Shown piece by piece: positions 7,415 through 15,491 of a stretch of 34,667 nt of DNA; positions within the stretch are counted from its first letter, which is position 1; every line of letters starts with the position of its first letter. Origin of the DNA: Bacteroidota bacterium. Lineage in GTDB: Bacteria > Bacteroidota > Bacteroidia > Flavobacteriales_F > PHOS-HE28. Location of the stretch: positions 1-34,667 of the forward strand of contig JAFDZY010000417.1 in assembly GCA_018266685.1 (NCBI GenBank), read 5' to 3'. The notes under the pieces are model-generated. The model made no database searches, was not told the origin of the DNA, and saw only the letters and a program-made list of their open reading frames with translations. Both the position numbers and the translations under genes were made by a program.

Positions 7415-10400
7415 TTGATGAACCCCACTTTACACGTTAAGGCTGCCTTGGCAGCCTTGGTTTTGTGCGCTGCCGTTGGTGAGTTGCATGCACAATGTAC
7501 GAACTCCAGCCAGTATCCAGGGAGCACGATCGTACCGGATGCCATGGGTGGCATTACAAACATTTCCACCTGCAGCTTTTTCGGCGAGTATTCTGCGGTA
7601 GGCCCCGTAGTGGCCAACGGCAACTACCAGTTCACCGTGGATGGTGGTGGGTACATCACTGTGCACGAAGGCACCTACGATGGTCCGGTGATCGCCAATG
7701 GCAATTCACCCTTGGTGGCCACTGCCACTACCGCTGGTACGCTCTACGCGCACTGGAACTCGAACTCCAGTTGTGGCACAGGCTCTAGTTGCCAAGTCAC
7801 CACGGTCCAGTTCCTGCTGAATTGCGTGCCGCCCGCAGCCACGGTAACAGCCACGGACGACTGCGCCAACAACCAGTTCACCCTCACGGTGAACGTGACC
7901 AGTATTGGCGACGGAACCGGTGTGGACCTGATCTACAATGTGAACAATGGAGCTGATCAAACCGCCCAAACGGGCGTCCCTGTTGGCACCTATGACATTG
8001 GTCCATTTACGGTCGGGGATGTGGTAAACCTTACCGTGGTGCACAGCAGCGACCCGATGTGCAACTTGCATTTGAACGGGCTGGTTTCGCAAAACACCTG
8101 CCCTACCATCATCAACTGTGGCGGCCCCCCCTTGGACCAGACCTACTGCTACATCAACAACGACAACAACCACTGGCACTACCTGCGCAGCACACCGGGC
8201 CTGCCGTTGATCATTATCTTCTCCGCAGGCACCATTGAGAGTGCGAACTACGATCACCTCCGAATCTACGATGGCCCCGACAACCAAGGAACGCTGCTCT
8301 ATAATCACGTAATCACCAGCCAGGAGGACCTTACGGGGCTCCAAGTGGTTGCCCCCTCCGGTGAAATTTGGATGGAGAACAGTTCCGATGGATCAGTAAG
8401 CTGCTCCAGCGGGGGCCAAACGCCATGGGTGTGGCAAGTGGGCTGCTTGGATTGCAACCCGGCTGAAGCCACCTACACCGTGAACACGGATTGCGATGCA
8501 CAGACCTTTACCATCGATGTGAACCTCACCGCCCTGGGCTCAGACCCCACCTTGGACATCACCAACAATGCCGGGGCGCCCACGGTTACGGCCACGGCCA
8601 CGGGCACCTATACGGTGGGGCCGTTCCCCATCACCACCTTGGTGACCTTGACCATGGTGAACGACAACAACTCCCTGTGCAACGTAACCTCCCCGGTGCT
8701 CACCAACCCCTTGTGCCCCTCACACATTGTTTGCGGTGATCCACCTTTGCAGTTGACCTACTGCTACACGAACAACGATACCATGGCTTGGCACTGGCAA
8801 GTAACCACTCCCGGGGACTCCTTGGCCCTGTTGTTCAGCGCGGGTACCATTGAATATCCCGGCGATTTCGGGGATAACATCCGCATCTATGACGGACCGG
8901 ACAACAACTCCCCGCTGTTGTTCCAGAACCTGACCAACATGAACTTGGCAGACCTGATGGTGCATTCCAGCGGAACGGACCTCTACATGGAAATGACCTC
9001 CAGCGGCTTCGGCAGCTGCAGCGACGGAACGGTGACCGAATGGGCTTGGCAAGTAGGCTGCATGGACTGTACGCCACCCACTGCCACGTATACCGTGGTC
9101 ACGGATTGCAACTCCATGACCTTCAATGTGGAGGTGAACATCACGGCACTTGGTACCGACCCCGCAGTGGACATCACCAACGATGGAGGTGCACTGCCCC
9201 TTTCGGCCACGGCGCCAGGTACCTACACCGTGGGTCCGTTCACAGCTGGGGATACCGTGGTGGTAACCCTGAACAACGACATGAACTCGCTGTGCAGCGT
9301 GCATTCGGCACTGCTCACCAACCCGTTGTGCCCCACCGTGATCCAGTGCGGTGGCACCCCCATTTCCGAAACATACTGCTACCTCAATAACGACTACCAC
9401 GAGTGGCATTGGCAATCCTCAGGCGGACAACCCTTGGCGCTGCAGTTCTCAGCAGGCACCATTGAGTCCAACTTCTATGATAAGCTGGTGATCACCGACG
9501 GTGTGGACATCAACGCGGATACGCTGTACTACAATACCACCGGTGCCAACGACCTGTCATCCATCTTGGCCATCTCCACCGGCCCGGATATTTACATGCG
9601 GGTTACCTCTGATGGATCGGTGAGCTGCCAAAGCGGTTCACAAACGGCATGGGCCTGGCAGGTTGGTTGCCTGGACTGCACCAACCCGGCGGCGACATAT
9701 AGTGTGGTGGAAGATTGCATCCACCACGCCTTCTCCATTGCGGTGAACGTGGATTCCACGGGCAGCAGCTCCACCGTGCGCATTGCGAACACGCTGACCA
9801 ACGATACGCTGGCCAATGTGCCTGCGGGCATCACCATGGTGGGGCCGTTCCCCATGGACAGCTTGGTAAGCCTCACCGTGATGAACGCCACCAACTCGCT
9901 CTGCCGCGTGTTCTCGCCGCAATTCACCGCTTCCACCACCAACTGCGTGGATTCGGTGTGCGCCGCGGAAGCGTTTGAATACTGCTACTCCAACCAGGAT
10001 ACGGCCTGGTTCCTGTACCAAGGCACGGCCAACGTCCCATTGACCATCCAATTCCTGTGGGGCCAAATGATGGCCGGTGATTTTGTGCAGATCTTCAATG
10101 GATCGGTTCCGTCCGTCGGTGCCCTGCTCTGGCAAGGCAACCTGAACGGAAACATGGCCGGGTTTGCCATCAATACCACCAATCCCGAGCACAGCATGCT
10201 GATGCGGGTGGTGTCCAACGCTGCCGGCTCCTGTGCAACGGGCGAGGTATCCCTGCCGCTGCACTGGGTGGTACAATGCGGTGCGGTGGGCGTGAATGAA
10301 GTCGCCAACCAAGACTTCTCCATGTTCCCGAACCCCACTACCGGGCAGCTCACCGTGCGCTTGCCGGACAATAGCCGCGGGGCCATGGACCTGCGCATTA

Positions 10401-10555
10401 CAGACTTGGCGGGCCGCATCGTTCATCATGAGAGCTTCAATGCTTCCGGCGCCGTGAACACATTCGACCTGAAGAATTTGGTGAGCGGCAATTACACGGT
10501 GACCCTTACCACAAACGACTGGGTGAAGTCGCAGCGGCTGCAGATCATCCACTAA
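7415..10555 (+). CDS. Large exported protein with four Ig-like/CUB-like repeats and T9SS tail
   Basis: A 1046-aa cell-surface or secreted protein. It has a signal peptide at 1-26 ending ELHA. An N-terminal module (about 27-137) follows, with the GEY…VANGNYQFTVDGGG and HWNSNSSCG motifs seen in many T9SS cargo proteins. Four repeats of about 205 aa then begin near 138, 347, 552 and 755. Each repeat has an Ig-like half (TYTV…DC…VNITALG…GTYTVGPF…NSLC) and a CUB-like half (TYCYxNND…FSAGTIE…YDGPD…SDGSVSCxSG…WAWQVGC), ending in a conserved DC pair. The fourth repeat is the most diverged. The C-terminus (968-1046) is a type A T9SS sorting domain (MFPNPTTGQLTV…NYTVTL…QRLQIIH). Function is probably adhesion or carbohydrate binding, by analogy with CUB proteins; no enzyme domain is visible. 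It is transcribed alone and followed by a terminator. Confidence 0.88.
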   Translation: MMNPTLHVKAALAALVLCAAVGELHAQCTNSSQYPGSTIVPDAMGGITNISTCSFFGEYSAVGPVVANGNYQFTVDGGGYITVHEGTYDGPVIANGNSPLVATATTAGTLYAHWNSNSSCGTGSSCQVTTVQFLLNCVPPAATVTATDDCANNQFTLTVNVTSIGDGTGVDLIYNVNNGADQTAQTGVPVGTYDIGPFTVGDVVNLTVVHSSDPMCNLHLNGLVSQNTCPTIINCGGPPLDQTYCYINNDNNHWHYLRSTPGLPLIIIFSAGTIESANYDHLRIYDGPDNQGTLLYNHVITSQEDLTGLQVVAPSGEIWMENSSDGSVSCSSGGQTPWVWQVGCLDCNPAEATYTVNTDCDAQTFTIDVNLTALGSDPTLDITNNAGAPTVTATATGTYTVGPFPITTLVTLTMVNDNNSLCNVTSPVLTNPLCPSHIVCGDPPLQLTYCYTNNDTMAWHWQVTTPGDSLALLFSAGTIEYPGDFGDNIRIYDGPDNNSPLLFQNLTNMNLADLMVHSSGTDLYMEMTSSGFGSCSDGTVTEWAWQVGCMDCTPPTATYTVVTDCNSMTFNVEVNITALGTDPAVDITNDGGALPLSATAPGTYTVGPFTAGDTVVVTLNNDMNSLCSVHSALLTNPLCPTVIQCGGTPISETYCYLNNDYHEWHWQSSGGQPLALQFSAGTIESNFYDKLVITDGVDINADTLYYNTTGANDLSSILAISTGPDIYMRVTSDGSVSCQSGSQTAWAWQVGCLDCTNPAATYSVVEDCIHHAFSIAVNVDSTGSSSTVRIANTLTNDTLANVPAGITMVGPFPMDSLVSLTVMNATNSLCRVFSPQFTASTTNCVDSVCAAEAFEYCYSNQDTAWFLYQGTANVPLTIQFLWGQMMAGDFVQIFNGSVPSVGALLWQGNLNGNMAGFAINTTNPEHSMLMRVVSNAAGSCATGEVSLPLHWVVQCGAVGVNEVANQDFSMFPNPTTGQLTVRLPDNSRGAMDLRITDLAGRIVHHESFNASGAVNTFDLKNLVSGNYTVTLTTNDWVKSQRLQIIH
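7826..10279 (+). repeat. Four tandem ~205-codon coding repeats
   Basis: In-gene repeats of roughly 610-630 bp starting near 7826, 8453, 9068 and 9677. They are conserved mainly at protein level; DNA copies differ at many positions, so the duplications are not recent. The cysteine-bounded ends (WQVGCxDC) mark the unit boundaries. Confidence 0.8.
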
Positions 10556-10574
10556 GCGATCAACCGACAATGGG

Positions 10575-10600
10575 AAAGCCTCCGATATACCGGGGGCTTT
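10575..10600 (+). terminator. Intrinsic terminator after the CUB-repeat gene
   Basis: A 10-bp stem (AAAGCCTCCG paired with CGGGGGCTTT, one G·T wobble) encloses the loop ATATAC and ends in a run of five T. It lies 19 bases after the stop at 10555, in the right orientation. Confidence 0.85.
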
Positions 10601-10602
10601 TT

Positions 10603-10999
10603 CATGTTGGAATGAGCGGGAAGCATGGTACAGGCGTGCGGCGGCAGGCACATCCTTCCCCCGTATCGTTGCCAGAATACCCTTTCGGCCTAGAGTTGTG
10701 CCGCAAGCCCCGCAAACGGGAAGTGCAAGCAGATGAATTGTCTTGGATGTCACAAATTGCTAGGGGAAAGCCGCGGGTCCAGAGGCCATCGAAATGCCGC
10801 GCAACCATGCACTTGGCATGATCCAAGTGGACCTGCAATGTGGAACTCGCTGAAGCAGGTAGAACTGCTGCAGTTGCCCATTGGCGAAGGCCAGTTATCA
10901 TGCGGCCGTCCGGGCCTCATGGCGGGGGCATCTGCACCACGGATCGGAACTGCCGTGAAAAGGGCAATTCCATGGTGGCCTCCATGGGCCGAAAGCGGT
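10603..10999. other. ~400-bp intergenic stretch with no supported gene
   Basis: Open frames exist on both strands but none has a start context, codon pattern or protein features I would trust. A plus-strand ATG at 10733 begins MNCLGCHKLLG, which contains a CxxCH heme-like motif. Its frame, however, runs antisense through the META gene and into dnaN with no domain logic. A 7-bp inverted repeat (CACTTGG, 6-base loop, CCAAGTG) sits at 10810-10829. I see no tRNA-like fold. It may be decayed coding DNA or hold a small RNA. Confidence 0.5.
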
Positions 11000-11431
11000 T
11001 TACTTGGTGCGCCGGAACACGGCCAGTTCCTTGGTGCCTTTCAGCTTCAGCTCATCCCCTTGGACGGTGAACGTCCGGGTGTCATTGAGCGCTTGGAGGA
11101 AATGATCTTCCAGTTGCTGACTGTCCTGGCAGTACATTTTGGTGGCTGCCAGTCCTGGAAAGGACATGGAGTCACCGTGCAGGACCATGCTTCCGAAGAT
11201 CCGGTTGCAACCTGCGAAGCCGTTGACGTTGCGGCCCAGGCTATCGATGTTGAGAAAGGGCTGCTCCCTGTCCCCGGCAACCTGTTGTGGCTGGCCATTG
11301 ATGGACACCAGTACCCATTTTCCCGCGGCCCTTGCAACTGCATCGGTGGCGGTGCCTTTGTTGGAGCAGGTGTTTGCGCTCAGCACCATCCCCAGGACCA
11401 GGGCGGCAACCGGCAAGTGGAACTTATTCAT
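11000..11431 (-). CDS. META-domain (HslJ-like) exported protein
   Basis: A 143-aa envelope protein. The N-terminus is a signal peptide (MNKFHLPVAALVLGMVLSA) followed by NTCSNKG. The cysteine at 22 could be lipidated, but the residues before it are not a good lipobox. The META/DUF306 signature is visible: GKWVLVSINGQP at the start of the domain, NGFAGCNRIFGS in the middle, and ATKMYCQDSQQLEDHFLQALNDT near the end. The final strand ends ELKLKGTKELAVFRR. In E. coli the single-domain relative HslJ is an outer-membrane protein linked to novobiocin resistance; the molecular role is unclear. It begins 31 bases downstream of the dnaN stop on the same strand and may share its transcript. Confidence 0.88.
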   Translation of the reverse strand: MNKFHLPVAALVLGMVLSANTCSNKGTATDAVARAAGKWVLVSINGQPQQVAGDREQPFLNIDSLGRNVNGFAGCNRIFGSMVLHGDSMSFPGLAATKMYCQDSQQLEDHFLQALNDTRTFTVQGDELKLKGTKELAVFRRTK

Positions 11432-11462
11432 GCCTCAGGTGGTGCAAAGCGCTTGCCGAAGA

Positions 11463-12584
11463 TCAATTGTTCAACATCACCGGCATCACCAGCATCAACA
11501 CGTCCTCGCCATGCTCGCCACCTTCGCCGGGCAGTAAAATGCCCGCACGGTTGGGTGCGCTCATTTCCATCATCACATGCTCGCTTTCCAGGTTGGTAAG
11601 CATGTCCATCAGGAAACGGGAGTTGAAGCCGATGGCCATGTCCTCGCCTTCATAGCTACAGGTGAGCTTTTCGTTGGCCTCGTTGGCGAAATCCAGGTCT
11701 TCCGCGCTGATCGCCAGCTGGGAACCCGTGATGTTGAGGCGCACTTGGTGGGTGGTCTTGTTGCTGAAGAGCGCCACCCGCCGGATGGAATTCAGGAACC
11801 CTTGGCGGTCGATGGTGAGCTTGTTGGGGTTTTGCTTGGGGATCACGGCCTCGTAGTTGGGGTACTTGCCGTCGATCAAGCGGCACACCAGCCGCACATT
11901 GTCAAAGGTGAACGACGCGTTGTTCTCGTTGAATTCCACGCCCACCTCGGCATTGGTGGAGGCAAGCAGGTTCTTCAACAGGTTTAGCGGCTTCTTGGGA
12001 ACAATGAACGAGGCGGTCTTTGGCGAGCTGATGTCCGAGCGGGTGTAGCGCACCAATTTGTGCGCGTCGGTGGCCACAAAGCGGAGGGCTTCTTCCGAGA
12101 GCTCGAAGAAGATGCCGCTCATCACCGGGCGAAGGTCATCGTTGCCGGTGGCGAAAATGGTTTTGTTGATGGCCGTGGCCAAGGAGCCGGCAGGGATGGA
12201 AAAGGTCGCAGGCGATTCCAGGACGGGGCTCTTGGGGAATTCACCGCCGGAGAACCCGGTCATTTTGTAGGTGCCCTGGTCGCTGCTGATCTCAATGCCG
12301 TGGTGCTTGGCGTCCACGCTGAAGGTGAGGGGCTGTTCGGGGAAGGCCTTTAGTGTGTCCAACAGCAAGCGGGCCGGGATGGCTACGCTGCCTTTGTCCT
12401 TGGCCTCCACGGCCATGCTGGCATTGATGGTGGTTTCAAGATCGCTTGCCGTGATGGTCAGTTGCTTATTGTCGATCTCGAAAAGGAAATTGTCCAGTAT
12501 GGGCAGGGTGTTGCTGCTGGCCAGTACGCCTTGGAGGCCTTGGAGCTGCTTGAGCAAAGCGCTGCTGGAAACGATGAACTTCAT
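11463..12584 (-). CDS. dnaN: DNA polymerase III subunit beta (sliding clamp)
   Basis: The ring-shaped clamp that tethers DNA polymerase III to DNA. 373 aa from the ATG at 12584, matching the usual 365-375. This start gives the canonical MKFIVSSSALLKQLQ beginning; an upstream in-frame extension looks non-coding. Recognisable family segments are LPILDNFLFEI, ATDAHKLVRY, the central VPKKPLNLLKNLL, DGKYPNYEAVIP, and the C-terminal VLMLVMPVMLNN, which forms the edge of the partner-binding pocket. The gene follows gldG and DUF4340 on the same strand, but a 142-bp gap with a candidate promoter (12645-12652) and DnaA-box-like sequences suggests its own transcription. Confidence 0.97.
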   Translation of the reverse strand: MKFIVSSSALLKQLQGLQGVLASSNTLPILDNFLFEIDNKQLTITASDLETTINASMAVEAKDKGSVAIPARLLLDTLKAFPEQPLTFSVDAKHHGIEISSDQGTYKMTGFSGGEFPKSPVLESPATFSIPAGSLATAINKTIFATGNDDLRPVMSGIFFELSEEALRFVATDAHKLVRYTRSDISSPKTASFIVPKKPLNLLKNLLASTNAEVGVEFNENNASFTFDNVRLVCRLIDGKYPNYEAVIPKQNPNKLTIDRQGFLNSIRRVALFSNKTTHQVRLNITGSQLAISAEDLDFANEANEKLTCSYEGEDMAIGFNSRFLMDMLTNLESEHVMMEMSAPNRAGILLPGEGGEHGEDVLMLVMPVMLNN

Positions 12585-12644
12585 CCGTGATAGGGGGCTT
12601 TTTGCTTTTAGGTGCGCGGCAAGGAGCCTGCGCGGCATGGCGGG

Positions 12645-12652
12645 CAAATATA
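12645..12652 (-). promoter_or_regulatory. Candidate -7 promoter element for dnaN
   Basis: On the minus strand this reads TATATTTG, an exact match to TAnnTTTG, with a predicted leader of about 55 bases to the dnaN ATG. A -33 TTTG at the standard spacing is not seen. Confidence 0.45.
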
Positions 12653-12681
12653 TCCGCGGTGCGGCCTGCTTCCGGCCCGTG

Positions 12682-12721
12682 TTTTCAACACTGGCAAGGC
12701 GTTTTCCACATCCGTGGATCA
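12682..12721. promoter_or_regulatory. Cluster of three DnaA-box-like 9-mers upstream of dnaN
   Basis: TTTTCCACA at 12702-12710 is one base off the DnaA box TTATCCACA. TTTTCAACA at 12682-12690 and the inverted CGTGGATCA at 12713-12721 are each two off. All lie in the short gap between the DUF4340 gene and dnaN. This could be DnaA-dependent control of dnaN or part of a replication origin; it could also be chance. Confidence 0.35.
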
Positions 12722-12726
12722 GGCGG

Positions 12727-13752
12727 TCATTTTGATCCGGCGGGGTGGGGCATCAGGCTGCCCAAAGGCCGCACGACTTGGTCCCACCAGTACCGCTGCA
12801 CCACCACCAGGGCGGTGTCGTTGGCCAAGGCGTACATCCGGTTCACGTCCGATGTGACCGGCTGGAATTCCATGTTCTTTTCCCCCGGTTCCGGGTCCTT
12901 TTTCCAGAAGGGAATGCGCTGCACGCCATGTTTGCTGGTGATGGTAAGCACATACCGTGGCGTGGAATGGAGCACGGAATCGCGTGAGGCTGGCTTCAGG
13001 CTGCGTTCGAAGCCTTCGTAGCTGCCAACGCGAATGGCCAACATCAGGTTCTGGACGCGATCGGTGTCCATGGGCATTTCCCGCCCTTGTGCGTCAAAAA
13101 GCTTCAGGTTGTCGCCGCCGGCGTAGGTTACGCTGAAACCTTGTGCACTGGAGTCGGGGCGGTCAACCTGCACTTTGGTGACATCAGCCAACTTGGGGTA
13201 GTAGGTGAGCCTGCTGCTGCGCCAGGAATCGATGTCCGTGTGGAAACGGGTGCCGAGCACGCCAGTGAAACCGGCCATGCCCATTTCGTACGGCACGCTG
13301 CTGCGCCCCTTGCCCGGCACTTCAAGCACCATGTACGTACCGTATTGGTCCTGCGTGGATTGCCCCACCCACCAGATTTTCACGGGCTTGTCGCCACCTT
13401 GGTAGATTTCCACTTTCTTGGCCACGCCGGCCATTACCCGCAGGATGGTTGCCTGTGCGCCCTGGGGCACCGGGCTGCGCAGTTCCACCAGCTTGAAGGT
13501 GCGCAGCAGCAGGTTCACGGAATAGTCCTTTGCCGGCATGCCGTTCACGCTCCAGCCGTAATCGGTCCGCCGCAGGTCGGCCACTCCGCCCTTTTTGTCC
13601 GCAATGAATATGCGGTCCACGGCGGCGGTGTCCGGAATGGCAAAATCAGTGAGCGGGCCTGCAAGGGTGCTTGGGGTGTTGTTTTTCCACAGCCACCACG
13701 CAATGGCGGCCAGGCAGAGCAGCAAGAGGGCCGGAAGCCAGCGTTTGTTCAT
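12727..13752 (-). CDS. DUF4340 domain-containing membrane-anchored protein
   Basis: A 341-aa protein with a single N-terminal membrane helix (about residues 5-21, LPALLLLCLAAIAWWLW) and a large extracytoplasmic domain. The domain has repeated DUF4340-like features: RIFIADKKGGVADLRRTDYGWSVNG near the start, then VGQSTQDQYGTYMVLEV and DIDSWRSSRL. DUF4340 genes commonly sit beside GldG-type ABC transporter genes, and here the start codon overlaps the gldG stop (ATGA at 13749-13752), implying translational coupling. It is therefore likely an accessory part of the GldFG complex at the inner membrane. Its biochemical role is unknown. The gap to dnaN downstream holds DnaA-box-like motifs. Confidence 0.85.
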   Translation of the reverse strand: MNKRWLPALLLLCLAAIAWWLWKNNTPSTLAGPLTDFAIPDTAAVDRIFIADKKGGVADLRRTDYGWSVNGMPAKDYSVNLLLRTFKLVELRSPVPQGAQATILRVMAGVAKKVEIYQGGDKPVKIWWVGQSTQDQYGTYMVLEVPGKGRSSVPYEMGMAGFTGVLGTRFHTDIDSWRSSRLTYYPKLADVTKVQVDRPDSSAQGFSVTYAGGDNLKLFDAQGREMPMDTDRVQNLMLAIRVGSYEGFERSLKPASRDSVLHSTPRYVLTITSKHGVQRIPFWKKDPEPGEKNMEFQPVTSDVNRMYALANDTALVVVQRYWWDQVVRPLGSLMPHPAGSK

Positions 13753-15491
13753 GGTTTACGGGCAAAGCGCCGCTTGCGCAGCAGGTGGAACACTGTTCCG
13801 CCCAACAGGCCAAGCAGGATGGGCAGCAGCACGTTGGCGGCTTGGATGGCGGTGCGCTGCGTTTCCAAGCGCTGGGGATCCAGCTGGTGCAGGCGGATGG
13901 TGCGTGAACGAATGCTGATGAGGCTTTTGTCGTCCAGCAAGTAGTTCATGGCGTTCACGAAGAACTCGCGGTTGCCGAAGATCTTGGCCCGTGCGGCTTT
14001 CTCGTAGCCCAGGGGGAAGTAGGTGCCCCGCTCAAGGTCCACGGGGTTGGCAATGGCATCTCCGTCGCTGATGAACACCTGGGCGGTGCGGGGGCTCCAT
14101 TCCCGGTAGCCAATGCTCCTGAGCACGCTGTCCGGCATGGCCAGACGGTCTGCAAAGGCGGACCGGAACTTGCCTTGCGTGAGCACGGCAACCGGGCGGA
14201 AAGGATTGTTGTTGCGGTCCAGGGCGAGGTCCATGTCCACCACGGCCAAGCTTACGCGGACCGGATTGCGGAGCACGCGCGTATACTTCGATGTGGTGAG
14301 CAGAATGGTGCTGTGGGCGCTGTCCAGGCCAATGGTGTCGATGTCCCCGGCCAGCTTCAGGTGCACGGGGTCGATGTTGTTCACGATGGGGTTCAATCCC
14401 TGGGCCAGCACCAACGGTTCAAAGGGGAATGGGCGCGTGACCATTTTGGGCTGGTCGCCATACGGCCTGGCCCAGAACTGGATCGGGGCGCACTGCTTGT
14501 CCAGCAGCAAGTCCTTGTTGAACCGCACCCCATAAGCAAAGAACAGTTGGTCCAGGCCCAGGTCCAGTGGCGTGGCCATGGAGAATTGGTTGGTGCGCAG
14601 GCTGTCCAGGTGCGGGTCCATGGCATCCACGGCCCAAAGCATTTTCCCGCCGTTCATCACGAACTGGTCCAGGATGAATTTGTCCTTGTCGGAAAACAGG
14701 CTGTCCGGCTTGGCGATGATCAGTGCGTCAAACTTGTTCACCCTGTAGCGCGCTCCTTCAAACTTGTCGCTCAGTGCATCCACTTGGCCGTTGATGCGCA
14801 CGCGGCTCACGTCGTACTGTTCACTGAGCGCGTCCGTGAGGTCTTGCACGGCAATCTTGGCAAGCTCGCCCTGGCCTTCCAGAAAAGCCACTTTTGGCCG
14901 GTGCGTGGCGGTTACCTGCCGGATCGCGCTGGCCATTTCGTACTCCAGGTTGTTTACCGAGCGGTTTACCATTTCCGCGTCGGTGGCCCTAAGCTGGGAT
15001 TTGAGCAACTGCAGGGGGAGGTTCTTGCCGCGGTACGTGATGATGGCGCCTGGCCATACGATCATTTCACCTTGGGAGCCTTTGCCTTGCAGGCGGATAC
15101 TGGTGTACTGCAGCCCTTCCTTTTGCAGGTTCTCGTACACCTTGTTGCGGGTGGCTTCATCCAGGCTGGCGCTGGGGTCGATGAATTCGTATTGCAGCAA
15201 GCCGGGGTTGCGCACGCGCATTTCATCCAGCAGGTCGCGCATGGAGGTGCTCAACTGCTGCAGCTCCGCAGGCAGGTTTCCGCTGAGGTACACCTTGACA
15301 AAAACCACGTCCTTGAGGCTGTCCACCAAATTCTTGGTGGCATCCGTCAGGGTGTAGCGCTTTTCGCTGGTAAGGTCGGCCCGAACACGGGTGAATGATC
15401 CAATGAACAGCACGAGCACCACGCAGGCAATGCCAATGGCCAGTTGCAACAGCCCTGAAGCTTTGCGGGTGGTATGCCGGGAGAGCTTCAT
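13749..15491 (-). CDS. gldG: Gliding-motility-associated ABC transporter substrate-binding protein GldG
   Basis: Extracytoplasmic component of the GldA-GldF-GldG ABC transporter, required for gliding in some Flavobacteria though dispensable or absent in other gliders. It has 580 aa, a usual length. It has one membrane helix near the N-terminus (about 13-33), a long periplasmic region with the ABC_transp_aux-like core (RPKVAFLEGQGE…DALIIAKPD…FILDQFVMNGGKMLWAVDA), the family-typical NREFFVNAMNYLLDD segment near 510-525, and a C-terminal helix (about 552-570) followed by a basic RKRRFARK tail. Its ATG overlaps the gldF stop by one base (TAATG), and its stop overlaps the DUF4340 start (ATGA), so the three are translationally coupled. 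The ATPase GldA is not in this window. Confidence 0.93.
   Translation of the reverse strand: MKLSRHTTRKASGLLQLAIGIACVVLVLFIGSFTRVRADLTSEKRYTLTDATKNLVDSLKDVVFVKVYLSGNLPAELQQLSTSMRDLLDEMRVRNPGLLQYEFIDPSASLDEATRNKVYENLQKEGLQYTSIRLQGKGSQGEMIVWPGAIITYRGKNLPLQLLKSQLRATDAEMVNRSVNNLEYEMASAIRQVTATHRPKVAFLEGQGELAKIAVQDLTDALSEQYDVSRVRINGQVDALSDKFEGARYRVNKFDALIIAKPDSLFSDKDKFILDQFVMNGGKMLWAVDAMDPHLDSLRTNQFSMATPLDLGLDQLFFAYGVRFNKDLLLDKQCAPIQFWARPYGDQPKMVTRPFPFEPLVLAQGLNPIVNNIDPVHLKLAGDIDTIGLDSAHSTILLTTSKYTRVLRNPVRVSLAVVDMDLALDRNNNPFRPVAVLTQGKFRSAFADRLAMPDSVLRSIGYREWSPRTAQVFISDGDAIANPVDLERGTYFPLGYEKAARAKIFGNREFFVNAMNYLLDDKSLISIRSRTIRLHQLDPQRLETQRTAIQAANVLLPILLGLLGGTVFHLLRKRRFARKP

Noticed and set aside
9638..10753. 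Long open frame on the minus strand opposite the CUB-repeat gene
   Set aside because: The composition is His/Gly/Arg-rich without domain logic, and the plus-strand repeats and T9SS tail are clear.
10733..11599. Frame beginning MNCLGCHKLLG, possible c-type heme protein
   Set aside because: One CxxCH only, no signal peptide, and the frame runs antisense through the META gene and dnaN.
14175..15398. Long open frame on the plus strand opposite gldG
   Set aside because: It has no recognisable domain, and gldG is unmistakable. High-GC genes often leave long antisense frames.
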